Shown: positions 8,526 through 16,720, counted from the stretch's first letter. The stretch: DNA of 19,775 nt from JAKEGK01 sp036507695 (GCA_036507695.1 DATCIR010000067.1:1-19775), one strand, 5' to 3'. A program made the numbers and translations. Notes: generated by a model not told the origin, from the sequence alone.

Positions 8526-8578
8526 ATGCGCATACCCGCGATCGTCAGGATGAGAATGGCGGGCAGCCCGGAACTACA

Positions 8579-8598
8579 GTTACAGTACGGTTACAGTA
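8579..8598. repeat. Two GTTACAGTA direct repeats, 11-bp period
   Basis: GTTACAGTA occurs at 8579-8587 and again at 8590-8598, in phase with one helical turn, with a partial CTACAG copy just before. The pair lies in the 262-bp gap between srkA and qmcA and is followed by an AT-rich stretch. A binding site for a regulator of qmcA-nfeD is possible; no factor can be named. Nothing else is recognised in this gap. Confidence 0.3.
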
Positions 8599-8787
8599 TT
8601 GTTATGCACGCTGCGGCTGGCAAGCATATAAAAAATTGGAGCATCCTTTGCCGGTGTGAGTAGCGCGGAAAAAATGCTGGATCAAATAGGGTAACGGCTC
8701 AAATAATACTGTCGTTTAAATAAATGTCTCAAGCAAAAACAACAGCCGGGCCTGCAGGGCATCCGGTTCACAACGCAAGGAGATAGT

Positions 8788-9711
8788 ATGGTTAATTTTG
8801 ACGTATTCGTGTTGGCCCTGGGGGTGCTGGCGGTGTTGCTGCTGTTTATGAGCGCCAAATTCATTCCGCAGGGAAGAGAATTCACCGTGGAACGTTTCGG
8901 CCGTTATACGCGCACGCTCAAGCCGGGTTTGAACATCATTGTCCCGGTCGTGGATCAAATTGGCGCGAAAATGAATATGATGGAGCAGGTGCTGGACGTG
9001 CCCTCGCAGGAAGTGATTACCAAGGACAACGCCATGGTGAAAGCGGATGGGGTGGTGTTCTATCAGGTGCTGGATGCGGCCAAGGCGGCGTATGAAGTGA
9101 ATCAGCTGGAATATGCCATTCTCAACCTCACCATGACTAACCTGCGCACCGTCATGGGTTCCATGGATCTTGATGAGTTGCTTTCCAAACGTGACGATAT
9201 CAACGCGCGGCTGTTGCGGGTGGTGGATGATGCCACGACACCCTGGGGTGTCAAAGTGACGCGCATTGAAATCAAGGATATTCGTCCGCCCTTTGACCTG
9301 GTGGAAGCCATGGGCCGGCAGATGAAAGCCGAGCGTGATAAGCGCGCTAATATTCTGGAAGCCGAAGGATTGCGCCAGGCGGCGATTCTGCGCGCCGAGG
9401 GGGAAAAACAAGGGGCGATATTGGAAGCCGAAGGCCGCCGGGAAGCCGCTTTTCGTGATGCCGAAGCGCGGGAACGGGAAGCCGAAGCGGAAGCCAAAGC
9501 CACGCAAATGGTGTCGCAGGCGATCGCGCAAGGTGATATCAACGCGGTGAACTATTTTGTGGCGACGCGCTACGTGCAATCCCTGGAAAAAATCGCCACT
9601 TCCACGAATGCAAAACTTATATTCATGCCGCTGGAAGCATCGGGTGTCATCGGCGCGATCGGTGGCGTCGCGGAACTGGCCAAACAAGCCATGAATAAGC
9701 AAGGAGCCTGA
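8788..9711 (+). CDS. qmcA: QmcA-like SPFH/stomatin membrane protein
   Basis: A 307-residue SPFH (stomatin/prohibitin) family protein close in length and sequence to E. coli QmcA (305). Residues 4-22 form one N-terminal membrane helix. The SPFH domain runs from about 25 to 190 (FIPQGREFTVERFGRYTRTLKPGLNIIVPVVDQ, then the DVPSQEVITKDNA block). A long charged coiled coil, rich in Ala, Glu and Arg, covers about 192-250 (repeated EAEG units). The C-terminus is hydrophobic and Gly/Ala-rich. These proteins form large ring assemblies in detergent-resistant membrane areas and work with NfeD partners in membrane quality control. AAGGAG precedes the ATG by 5-6 bases. The nfeD gene starts one base after the stop, and its ribosome-binding site lies inside the qmcA 3' end, so the two are translationally linked. 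Confidence 0.93.
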   Translation: MVNFDVFVLALGVLAVLLLFMSAKFIPQGREFTVERFGRYTRTLKPGLNIIVPVVDQIGAKMNMMEQVLDVPSQEVITKDNAMVKADGVVFYQVLDAAKAAYEVNQLEYAILNLTMTNLRTVMGSMDLDELLSKRDDINARLLRVVDDATTPWGVKVTRIEIKDIRPPFDLVEAMGRQMKAERDKRANILEAEGLRQAAILRAEGEKQGAILEAEGRREAAFRDAEAREREAEAEAKATQMVSQAIAQGDINAVNYFVATRYVQSLEKIATSTNAKLIFMPLEASGVIGAIGGVAELAKQAMNKQGA

Positions 9712-9712
9712 A

Positions 9713-10162
9713 GTGATACTGGAACAACTGAATTTCTGGCATTGGTGGGTGCTTGGCATCATATTGATAATTCTTGAATTGTTTTTACCGGGGGTGTTTT
9801 TTCTGTGGATGGGGATCGCGGCTGGCTTGGTGGGCTTGATCCTGGCCGTGGCGCCTAGCATCATGTGGCAATACCAGCTGATTTTGTTCGCCGTGGTATC
9901 GGTAGTGAGTATCGTAGTATGGCGCAGTTACCTTAACCGCCATCCGGCACAGTCCGACCAACCTACGTTGAACAAGCGCGGGGAACAATATGTCGGGCGT
10001 GTTTTTACCTTGGTTGAACCCATTGTGAACGGCAGCGGCAAAATCAAAGTGGATGACAGCATGTGGAAAATCGAAGGTGAGGATTGTAGCGCGGGCAGCA
10101 AAGTGAAAGTGAGCAGAACGGAAGGCGCGGTTTTGAAAGTGGATATCATTCACAATCCATAA
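9713..10162 (+). CDS. NfeD family membrane protein, QmcA partner
   Basis: A 149-residue short-type NfeD protein (like E. coli YbbK/YbbJ partner proteins). Three hydrophobic helices occupy about residues 9-26, 28-48 and 51-72, then a soluble OB-fold domain from about 95 to 149 (GRVFTLVEPIVNGSGKIKVDDSMWKIEGED, ending EGAVLKVDII). NfeD proteins cooperate with SPFH proteins in membrane organisation. The GTG at 9713 is the start: AAGGAG at 9701-9706 lies six bases upstream, within the last codons of qmcA. The two genes form a classic stomatin-NfeD operon. gor follows after 26 bp and may be read through. Confidence 0.9.
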   Translation: MILEQLNFWHWWVLGIILIILELFLPGVFFLWMGIAAGLVGLILAVAPSIMWQYQLILFAVVSVVSIVVWRSYLNRHPAQSDQPTLNKRGEQYVGRVFTLVEPIVNGSGKIKVDDSMWKIEGEDCSAGSKVKVSRTEGAVLKVDIIHNP

Positions 10163-10188
10163 AATAGTCTAATGGAAATATTTTCCTC

Positions 10189-11541
10189 ATGAGCAAATAT
10201 TACGATTTGATCGCCATCGGCGGTGGCAGCGGTGGCTTGTCAGTCGCGGAACGGGCCGCGCACTATGGCGGCCGTTGTGCCGTGATAGAACAAGGATTGT
10301 TGGGTGGCACTTGCGTCAACGCCGGATGTGTTCCCAAAAAAGTCATGTGGTATGCCTCCGACATGGCTTACGCATTAAAAAACGCCGCGGATTATGGTTT
10401 TGAGATATCCGTAAACGGATTTAATTGGCAAAAGCTCATCAAAAGCCGCCAAAGCTATATTGCAGGCATTAACAACTGGTACCACGGTTATCTCAAGGAA
10501 AACAAAATCGACGAAATTACGGGCTCTGCGCGCTTTGTAGACGTCAATACACTGGTTGTGAATGGTGAAACCTATTCCGCGCCACACATTGCGGTCGCGC
10601 CGGGCGGCACGCCGGTGGTTCCCGCGATACCGGGCGGGGATATTGGCATGACGTCCGATGGTTTTTTTGCCCTGCAGGAACAGCCCAAGAGAGTTGCCAT
10701 TGCCGGGTCCGGCTATGTGGCGGTGGAACTCGCCGGTGTGTTGAACGCCCTGGGCTCTGAGGTGACGTTGCTGGTCAGGGGGCATTATGTGCTGAGCCAC
10801 TTTGATATCATGCTGCGCGACGTGCTGATGAAAGAACTGCTATCGAGCGGTATCAATGTGATTACCAATACCACGGTGGAGAGTGTCACAAAAACCGGTG
10901 ATAACAACATTCACCTCAGCTGCAACAACAACCGGCACTACGACGGATTTGACAGCCTGCTATGGGCTATCGGGCGTACGCCCAACACCGCGGGCTTGAA
11001 CCTGGAAGCGGCCGGTGTGGCGCTCACTGCGAGTGGCGCCATCCAGGTGGATGAGTATCAAAATACCAATATACCCGGCATTTATGCGCTGGGTGATGTG
11101 ACCAACAAAGTCCCTTTGACGCCGGTTGCGGTCGCCGCCGGCCGCCGCCTGGCGGACCGGATTTTCAACGGCCAAACGGATCGTCACCTCGATTACGAAA
11201 ATATTCCCACCGTGATTTTCAGTCATCCGCCCGCCGGGACCATCGGCTTGAGTGAAGACGAGGCGCGCAAAAAGTTTGGCAATGATACGGTCAAGGCTTA
11301 TCAAACCCTGTTTACCCCCATGGCCTATGCTTTCACCCGGCATCAACCTAAAACCGCCATGAAGCTGGTGACGGTTGGCGAAGAAGAAAAAATTGTGGGT
11401 TGCCACATCATCGGCGCCGGCGCGGATGAAATGTTGCAGGGCTTCGCCGTGGCGATCAACATGGGCGCCAGCAAGGCTGATTTTGACAACACGGTTGCCA
11501 TACATCCCACCAGCGCCGAAGAGCTGGTCACCCTGCGTTAA
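10189..11541 (+). CDS. gor: Glutathione-disulfide reductase
   Basis: A 450-residue FAD-dependent disulfide reductase, exactly the E. coli Gor length, that keeps cytoplasmic glutathione reduced. The FAD dinucleotide motif GGGSGG is at 11-16, the redox-active pair Cys42 and Cys47 lies in GGTCVNAGCVPKK, the NAD(P)H motif is GSGYVAVELAG at 173-183, the second FAD block is YALGDVTN, and the catalytic C-terminal IHPTSAEE carries His439. Of the two arginines that bind the NADPH 2'-phosphate in E. coli (Arg198 and Arg204), the first is kept (Arg197, LLVRGHY), while the second position reads Ser203. The alanines typical of NADPH enzymes in the 173-183 motif are kept. The start has only a weak GGAAA upstream but matches the family N-terminus. 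The gene is 26 bp after nfeD and 20 bp before the carbonic anhydrase gene. Confidence 0.95.
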   Translation: MSKYYDLIAIGGGSGGLSVAERAAHYGGRCAVIEQGLLGGTCVNAGCVPKKVMWYASDMAYALKNAADYGFEISVNGFNWQKLIKSRQSYIAGINNWYHGYLKENKIDEITGSARFVDVNTLVVNGETYSAPHIAVAPGGTPVVPAIPGGDIGMTSDGFFALQEQPKRVAIAGSGYVAVELAGVLNALGSEVTLLVRGHYVLSHFDIMLRDVLMKELLSSGINVITNTTVESVTKTGDNNIHLSCNNNRHYDGFDSLLWAIGRTPNTAGLNLEAAGVALTASGAIQVDEYQNTNIPGIYALGDVTNKVPLTPVAVAAGRRLADRIFNGQTDRHLDYENIPTVIFSHPPAGTIGLSEDEARKKFGNDTVKAYQTLFTPMAYAFTRHQPKTAMKLVTVGEEEKIVGCHIIGAGADEMLQGFAVAINMGASKADFDNTVAIHPTSAEELVTLR

Positions 11542-11561
11542 CCACCATCGAGCGGCCAATT

Positions 11562-12089
11562 ATGACAATCCGGTCTTTTCAAGGAATTCTTCCCGTTATT
11601 GCCGATTCGGCATATATCGACGCCAGCGCCTTGGTCATCGGCGACGTGACCATTGGCGAGCATTGCTCGATTTGGCCGATGACCGTGATCCGCGGGGATG
11701 TGAATAAGATTGTCATCGGCCGTCACACCAACATCCAGGACGGCTCAATTTTGCACGTTACTCACCCACATCAGAACCATCCGGAAGGTTTCTCGCTCTA
11801 CGTAGGCAATAATGTGACAGTGGGACATAGAGTTATCCTACATGGGTGCAGCGTTGAAGACAGTTGCCTGATTGGCATGGGAAGTACTATCATGGACGGT
11901 GCCGTCGTGCATTCGCACGTGTTGCTGGGGGCCGGCAGTTTGGTTTCGCCGGGCAAGGAACTGGAAAGCGGCTTTCTGTATCTCGGCAGTCCGGCCAAAA
12001 AACTCCGTCCGCTCACCGGTGAAGAGCGGGCCTGGATTGATTATTCCGCAGTTCATTATAAAAAACTGAAAAACCGCTATCTACAATAG
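11562..12089 (+). CDS. Gamma carbonic anhydrase-like hexapeptide protein (YrdA type)
   Basis: A 175-residue left-handed beta-helix protein of the YrdA/PaaY gamma-carbonic-anhydrase-like group. Hexapeptide repeats run from about residue 15 to 145 (VIGDVTIGEHCSIWPMTVIRGD and on to LLGAGSLVSPGK). The three metal-ligand histidines of the family are visible as His65 (SILHVT), His89 (VGHRV) and His94 (ILHGC), contributed across the trimer interface. The family binds Zn2+ or Fe2+ and some members hydrate CO2, though many bacterial YrdA-type proteins have weak or unproven activity. It starts 20 bp after gor and is probably cotranscribed. The ATG at 11562 has only a poor purine-rich site upstream, but the N-terminus agrees with relatives. 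Confidence 0.92.
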   Translation: MTIRSFQGILPVIADSAYIDASALVIGDVTIGEHCSIWPMTVIRGDVNKIVIGRHTNIQDGSILHVTHPHQNHPEGFSLYVGNNVTVGHRVILHGCSVEDSCLIGMGSTIMDGAVVHSHVLLGAGSLVSPGKELESGFLYLGSPAKKLRPLTGEERAWIDYSAVHYKKLKNRYLQ

Positions 12090-12222
12090 CAAATCCATAA
12101 TAGCTTCAAAGATGCGTCACAATAATAAGGCATAATCTCTGGCGTTGTATGCTGCGTTGATGTAGTCGGCAAGCAGTAAATCAACAAGCAGCTCTTGAAA
12201 CATCGAATGATAGGGGGCTTGT

Positions 12223-12621
12223 ATGGATATTTATATCAGTAATTTACCCGAACATCTGGGAACCACCGAACTCAAGAAAGTTATCCGCTATGGTTTGTTT
12301 CCCTATAACCTCAGGGATTTTTTCCAACGGATCGTTAAACGGAAAAATAAAACTGCTTATAGCGAGTTCGAAATCGTCGTAAAAAAATTGGGCGATCAAT
12401 CCATCTGCTATGCGCACGCCGTTATTCAGCCTGACACTGTCGCCAGGCGCGTGTTGCGTCATCTCAATCAGCTCACCTTCCGGGGACGTTCGCTGCGCGC
12501 TCGTGAATATGCCAACCGCGATCACCGCAATGAGCGGCGGCGTAACCAGCATAAAAACCTCTATGCCGTGACCGCGTATAACCGCCGCGTAACGGAGCGG
12601 CGTAGATTTTCCGCTAGGTAG
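12223..12621 (+). CDS. RRM-domain RNA-binding protein with arginine-rich tail
   Basis: A 132-residue protein whose first 97 residues look like a diverged RNA-recognition motif. IYISNLP at 3-9 is the RNP2 strand, HLGTTELKKVIRYG the first helix, and ICYAHAVIQPDTVARRVLRHLNQLTFRGRSLRAREY covers the RNP1 strand, second helix and last strand. The usual aromatic residues of RNP1 are only partly kept (Tyr63). Residues 99-132 form a strongly basic tail (DHRNERRRNQHK, RRVTERRRFSAR) that would add nonspecific RNA affinity. RNA target and role are unknown. AGGGGG five bases before the ATG supports the start, after a 133-bp gap that may contain its promoter. Its last eight bases overlap the end of aroE on the opposite strand. 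Confidence 0.8.
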   Translation: MDIYISNLPEHLGTTELKKVIRYGLFPYNLRDFFQRIVKRKNKTAYSEFEIVVKKLGDQSICYAHAVIQPDTVARRVLRHLNQLTFRGRSLRAREYANRDHRNERRRNQHKNLYAVTAYNRRVTERRRFSAR

Positions 12622-13483
12622 CGGTAGTGTGATGGTTAAAACCGGCACGCAGGCGCTGAATGACCGGCGCCGTGTCCGGTTTCACGCTACGCCAGATAAA
12701 AAATGACTCCGCGGCCTGTTCCACCAACATGCCCAGCCCATCGCTCACGTCAGCTGAGCCCTGTCGCCCGGCCCACTGCAAGAAGAGCGTGGGTTCACGG
12801 CCATACATCATGTCATAGACCAGCTGCGCATGAATCAGCGTGGAAACAGGCAGCGGCGGTAAATCGCCCTGCAGGCTGGCGGATGTGGCGTTGATGACCA
12901 CGTCAAAATGTTCACCGTCGAGCGCTGAAAAGCTTTTGGCATCCAATCTACCGATGCCCGCAAAGTGCTGCACGAGTTCGTGGGCCCGGTCCATGGTGCG
13001 ATTGACGATGGTCAGCTGGCGCGGCTCGCGCTCAAGCAGCGGGGCGATGACGCCACGCGCGGCGCCACCGGCGCCCACCAACAACAGCTTTTTGTCTTCG
13101 AGCGTGACGCCAAGATTCTGCACCAGGTCACGGACCAGTCCAATGCCATCGGTGTTATCGCCAAACAAACCGCCGTCCGCGCTGGGTTTCAGGGTGTTGA
13201 CCGCACCGGCCAGATGCGCCGTGTCGCTGAGTTCATTCGCCAGATGCCAGGCGTCCTGCTTAAAGGGCACGGTAATATTCAATCCTTTGCCGCCACTGGC
13301 AAAAAAATTTCCTACCGCCTGCGCCAGCCCGCCCGGATCAACCTGGATGGCGCGATAACGAATGTTTTGCCGGGTTTGTTCCGCGAACATGGCATGAATC
13401 TGGGGTGACTTGCTGTGCGCGATCGGATTGCCCATGACGGCGTATTCGTCCGGAGCGCGATCAAAGTCGAATAGGTCTGACAT
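12614..13483 (-). CDS. aroE: Shikimate dehydrogenase
   Basis: AroE reduces 3-dehydroshikimate to shikimate with NADPH in aromatic amino acid synthesis. The 289-residue product carries GNPIAHSKSP at 18-27 (shikimate binding), LNITVPFK with catalytic Lys75, GDNTDG with catalytic Asp112, the dinucleotide loop VGAGGAARG at 136-144, the NADP-selective NRT at 161-163, and DGLGMLVEQAAESFFIW near the end. It is slightly longer than E. coli AroE (272) by an N-terminal MSDLFDFDRAPDE extension, seen in some gammaproteobacterial forms, and a basic tail. No clear Shine-Dalgarno sequence precedes the ATG. The pit stop lies only 12 bp upstream, so it is probably translated from the hemB-DUF47-pit message. 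Confidence 0.95.
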   Translation of the reverse strand: MSDLFDFDRAPDEYAVMGNPIAHSKSPQIHAMFAEQTRQNIRYRAIQVDPGGLAQAVGNFFASGGKGLNITVPFKQDAWHLANELSDTAHLAGAVNTLKPSADGGLFGDNTDGIGLVRDLVQNLGVTLEDKKLLLVGAGGAARGVIAPLLEREPRQLTIVNRTMDRAHELVQHFAGIGRLDAKSFSALDGEHFDVVINATSASLQGDLPPLPVSTLIHAQLVYDMMYGREPTLFLQWAGRQGSADVSDGLGMLVEQAAESFFIWRSVKPDTAPVIQRLRAGFNHHTTAT

Positions 13484-13495
13484 ACGGTGATAGCG

Positions 13496-14755
13496 TCATG
13501 CTGGCTCAAACCAGGCTTTGAGTAAAAGAAAAAATACAATAGATAAAATCGCCCCCGCCGGCAAGGTAATAATCCATGACATGAAAATGGCGCGGATAAC
13601 TTTTAAATTCAAGGCCGCGATACCGCGCGCCAGACCGACCCCTAAAATCGCGCCAACCAGTGTATGGGTCGTCGAAATCGGCAGTCCGGTGCCAGACGCC
13701 AACACCACGGTAGACGCCGCGGCCAGTGTTGCCGCAAATCCCCGGCTGGGGGTGAGTTGAGTAATGCCGGTGCCAATCGTGGCTATTACTCTTTGTCCGT
13801 AGGTCAGCAGGCCAATGACGATACCGGCTCCACCCAAGATCAGCACCCAAACCGGCAGCGCGGACTTTTGGGTTACATGGCCGCCGCTTTCGACAATGCC
13901 CACCACCGCGGCCAAAGGGCCAATGGCGTTCGCGACATCATTGGAGCCGTGTGCGAACGCCATTGCGCAGGCGGTGGCGATCATGAGAATACCAAAGACT
14001 TTCTCGACATTGGCGAAATGAAATTCCCGGTCCGCTTTGGGATCGAATTTCAATCGCTTGATCAACACGATGCCAACTAACATGACTGCCAGCCCGACAA
14101 TCGCCGCCAGGCCGTAGTTCTGGGTTGACGTAAGATTGATGCCAACATGCTGCAGCCCTTTGAATAGGGTCACCAGGGCGATAATAAAACCCACGATAAA
14201 CATATAGACCGGCACGTAACGTTTGGCGTTTTGCAAGGGATTGTCTGCGGCCAGAATCAGGCGCTGAACGCTGATAAACAATGCAAAAGCAATGCTGCCC
14301 GCCATAAGGGGCGACACCACCCAGCTCATGGCAATCGAACCGACTTTGCCCCATTGAACGGCCTCAACGCCGAGCCCGACTATGGCGAATCCCACGATCG
14401 CGCCGACGATGGAGTGGGTGGTGGACACCGGCCAGCCCAGTCTTGACGCGATAAACAGCCAAATCGCCGCCGCCAGCAAGGATGCCAGCATACCCCAGAT
14501 CAGTAGTTCCGGGTTGCCGGCCGCCAGCTGAGCATCAATCATGCCCTGGCGTATGGTGGCGGTAACCTGGCCGCCGGCAAGAAAGGCGCCGGCGAATTCG
14601 AAAATAGCCGCGATGATAACGGCTTGTTTGATGGTGACCGCACCGGAACCAACCGATGTTCCCATGGCATTGGCAACGTCATTCGCCCCGACGCCCCACG
14701 CCATAAACAAACCAAATACACATGCTAAAACGATATAGGTGCTGCCAAAATCCAT
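13496..14755 (-). CDS. PiT-family inorganic phosphate transporter
   Basis: A 419-residue integral membrane protein of the PiT family, low-affinity metal-phosphate symporters driven by the ion gradient. Both copies of the family signature are present: GANDVANAMGTSVGSGA near residue 23 and HGSNDVANAIGP near 269. Each half has its PVSTTHSIVGAI / PISTTHTLVGAILG element (about 110 and 365). About ten to twelve hydrophobic helices are separated by one hydrophilic loop around 235-255 (KRLKFDPKADREFHF). The start at 14755 is preceded by AAGG about 12 bases upstream, a modest site. The gene follows the DUF47 gene by 99 bp, the usual pairing in which the DUF47 protein is thought to control the transporter. 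Confidence 0.94.
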   Translation of the reverse strand: MDFGSTYIVLACVFGLFMAWGVGANDVANAMGTSVGSGAVTIKQAVIIAAIFEFAGAFLAGGQVTATIRQGMIDAQLAAGNPELLIWGMLASLLAAAIWLFIASRLGWPVSTTHSIVGAIVGFAIVGLGVEAVQWGKVGSIAMSWVVSPLMAGSIAFALFISVQRLILAADNPLQNAKRYVPVYMFIVGFIIALVTLFKGLQHVGINLTSTQNYGLAAIVGLAVMLVGIVLIKRLKFDPKADREFHFANVEKVFGILMIATACAMAFAHGSNDVANAIGPLAAVVGIVESGGHVTQKSALPVWVLILGGAGIVIGLLTYGQRVIATIGTGITQLTPSRGFAATLAAASTVVLASGTGLPISTTHTLVGAILGVGLARGIAALNLKVIRAIFMSWIITLPAGAILSIVFFLLLKAWFEPA

Positions 14756-14779
14756 GAAGGGTGAACCTTTTTGTTATCA

Positions 14780-14812
14780 GGGGCGGATTTGGGCTAGCCG
14801 CAGTGCCGCCCC
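14780..14812. other. GC-rich hairpin between the DUF47 and PiT genes
   Basis: GGGGCGG at 14780-14786 pairs with CCGCCCC at 14806-14812, and the loop itself contains the palindrome GGCTAGCC (14792-14799). It lies in the 99-bp gap between the DUF47 stop and the PiT start. On the coding (minus) strand no T-run follows, so a simple terminator is unlikely. It could act as an RNA stability or processing element that sets the ratio of the two products. Confidence 0.45.
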
Positions 14813-14854
14813 GTTATTATTTTCTGTGGTGCCTTGTTGTTATGATCAGTTATG

Positions 14855-15532
14855 TCAACGGGCCAGCATTAATTCCAACCGGCTGCCAACGCGTTGCGCC
14901 CGGTCGGCCAGCTCCCCGATCCAGTCGATGATTTTATAAATGAAAATAACATCGATGGGCGGCAATTCTTTTTCCAATTTGTAAATCTCAGCGCGGATTT
15001 GAATCTGAATATTGTCGGTATCGCCTTCGATCTCATCCAAGGTGTTGATCATGGTTTCCACGATTTTCAATTCTTTGCCGCTGAATCCCGTTTCCACCAG
15101 CTCGTCAAACTCATCAATGGTATCGCAGGCCTGTTTCGATGCATCGACCGAGCGCTGGATATATTGTTTGAGCGTGCCCGCGATGGCGGCGGGAAATCGC
15201 ATTTTGCGGCCGGTAATGAGCCCCGCGATGTCTTTTGCCTTGTTGGCGACCTTGTCCTGCATGGCCAGCACTTCGAGCAGGTCCCGGCGCGATACCGGCA
15301 TTAACAGGCTGTTGGGCAATTGCAGGCGCAATTCGCGTTTTAATTTATCCGCCTGGTTTTCCAGGTCGGAAATTTCCTTCTGTAACCGGCTGACTTTATC
15401 CCAATCTTTAGCCAGGACAGCATCGAAAAACGGAATCAATTGCATCACGCATTGATGCGCGGCGTGCATATGATTCTGCAGCGGTTTCACGGGCGAACGT
15501 CCGAATAAACTGGATATCATGCTGGGTGCCAT
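14855..15532 (-). CDS. DUF47/TIGR00153 PhoU-like phosphate transport regulator
   Basis: A 225-residue all-helical cytoplasmic protein of the DUF47 (TIGR00153) family, distant relatives of PhoU encoded beside PiT transporters. It begins MAPSMISSLFGRSPVKPLQNHM and shows the conserved AHQCVMQLIPFFDA, LENQADKLKRELR, RRDLLEVLAMQDKVANKAKDIA, and the C-terminal KIIDWIGELADRAQRVGSRLELM helix. Two PhoU-like halves with acidic metal-binding residues (E/D-rich helices near 57-66 and 140-170) are typical. Its pairing with the PiT gene suggests it controls phosphate uptake. AAGGAG eight bases before the ATG supports the start. hemB ends 43 bp upstream. Confidence 0.93.
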   Translation of the reverse strand: MAPSMISSLFGRSPVKPLQNHMHAAHQCVMQLIPFFDAVLAKDWDKVSRLQKEISDLENQADKLKRELRLQLPNSLLMPVSRRDLLEVLAMQDKVANKAKDIAGLITGRKMRFPAAIAGTLKQYIQRSVDASKQACDTIDEFDELVETGFSGKELKIVETMINTLDEIEGDTDNIQIQIRAEIYKLEKELPPIDVIFIYKIIDWIGELADRAQRVGSRLELMLAR

Positions 15533-15575
15533 TTATCGGTCTCCTTTTACTGGGGGATATCATGCATTGAATGGC

Positions 15576-16595
15576 TTAACCTCGTTCATTCAACCACTGG
15601 GCAACGGTTTTGGCATAATACGTCAAAATGCCATCGGCGCCCGCGCGCTTGAATCCCAACAAGGCTTCCATTACCACGGCCTTTTCGTTTAACCAGCCAT
15701 TTTGGGACGCGGCTTTTAACATGGCGTATTCGCCACTGACCTGGTAGGCATAGGTCGGAACGCCAAATTGTTGTTTTACCCGGTACACAATGTCGAGGTA
15801 GGGCATGCCGGGTTTCACCATGACCATATCCGCGCCTTCTTCCAGGTCCAGTGCCACTTCCCACAAGGCCTCATTGCTATTGGCCGGGTCCATTTGATAG
15901 GTGTACTTGTTGCCCGTGCCCAGGTTTGCCGCTGAGCCGACCGCGTCGCGAAACGGACCGTAATAACTCGAAGCGTATTTTGCGGAATAGGCGAGGATGC
16001 GCGTGTGGATGTAGTGATTTTTTTCCAGCGCGTTGCGAATCGCGCCTATGCGGCCATCCATCATATCGGAGGGCGCCACGATGTCGGCGCCCGCCTGCGC
16101 ATGGGACAGCGCCTGTCTAATGAGAACCTCCACGGTTTCATCATTCAATACATAACCGCTATCGTTGATCAATCCGTCCTGGCCATGGGTGGTAAACGGG
16201 TCCAACGCAACATCGGTAATAACGCCTAGCGCCGGGTGCGCCTGTTTAAGTGCTCGAACCGCGCGTTGCGCCAGGCCTTCCGGGTTATAGGCTTCGCGGG
16301 CGTCTTCTGACTTTTTGTCATCACCGGCGACAGGAAACAAAGCAACCGCGGGCACGCCCAACTGCACCAGTTGCTCCGCTTCTTTCAACAATTCGTCGAT
16401 ACTGACCCGTTCGATACCGGGCATAGAGGTTACTTGTTCCCGTTGGCCTTTGCCTTCGATGACAAACATGGGGTAGATCAGGTCATCAACGGTGAGTTGT
16501 GACTCGCGCATCAGGCGCCGGCTGAAGTCATCGCGGCGCATGCGGCGCATGCGAATTGCGGGCATGGATCGTTTGCTACGGTCAAAATTGGACAA
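15576..16595 (-). CDS. hemB: Delta-aminolevulinic acid dehydratase (porphobilinogen synthase)
   Basis: HemB condenses two 5-aminolevulinate molecules to porphobilinogen in heme synthesis. The 339-residue protein has both active-site lysines: Lys206 in LAYSAKYASSYYGPFRDA and Lys261 in MVMVKPGMPYLD. The metal region reads DVALDPFTTHGQDG at 128-141, without the three cysteines of zinc enzymes, so this is the magnesium type known from Pseudomonas. The start is a TTG at 16595: AAAGGAG lies nine bases before it, while the next in-frame ATG (residue 11) has no ribosome-binding site. The N-terminal arginine-rich segment RMRRMRRDDFSRRLMRE is usual for the family. The gene is first in the hemB-DUF47-pit-aroE group and has its own likely promoter. 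Confidence 0.96.
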   Translation of the reverse strand: MSNFDRSKRSMPAIRMRRMRRDDFSRRLMRESQLTVDDLIYPMFVIEGKGQREQVTSMPGIERVSIDELLKEAEQLVQLGVPAVALFPVAGDDKKSEDAREAYNPEGLAQRAVRALKQAHPALGVITDVALDPFTTHGQDGLINDSGYVLNDETVEVLIRQALSHAQAGADIVAPSDMMDGRIGAIRNALEKNHYIHTRILAYSAKYASSYYGPFRDAVGSAANLGTGNKYTYQMDPANSNEALWEVALDLEEGADMVMVKPGMPYLDIVYRVKQQFGVPTYAYQVSGEYAMLKAASQNGWLNEKAVVMEALLGFKRAGADGILTYYAKTVAQWLNERG

Positions 16596-16636
16596 GGGAA
16601 TGTTCTCCTTTCGGGGAATACGCGCTCAATTCATCG

Positions 16637-16665
16637 ATTTTACACCGCATGCGGTGCGTCTTAAA
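16637..16665 (-). promoter_or_regulatory. Likely hemB promoter with an operator-like palindrome in the spacer
   Basis: On the minus strand TTTAAG (16660-16665) is followed after 17 bases by TAAAAT (16637-16642), a good -10 match with a weak -35. The spacer contains the perfect 14-bp palindrome CACCGCATGCGGTG at 16643-16656, directly abutting the -10 element. hemB begins about 40 bp downstream. The arrangement would suit a repressor or a spacer-binding activator. Confidence 0.45.
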
Positions 16666-16720
16666 CTTAAGGATACTGCAAAATGAGTAATTGGCAAAAA
16701 TAAAAACAAGGAGGGGGTGG

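Noticed and set aside
8527..8565. Possible hairpin terminator after srkA (CCCGC...GCGGG)
   Set aside because: Only five base pairs form before mismatches, and no T-run follows.
9102..9864. Long minus-strand frames opposite qmcA
   Set aside because: They are shadows of the Ala/Glu/Arg-rich coiled-coil codons and lack any recognisable domain.
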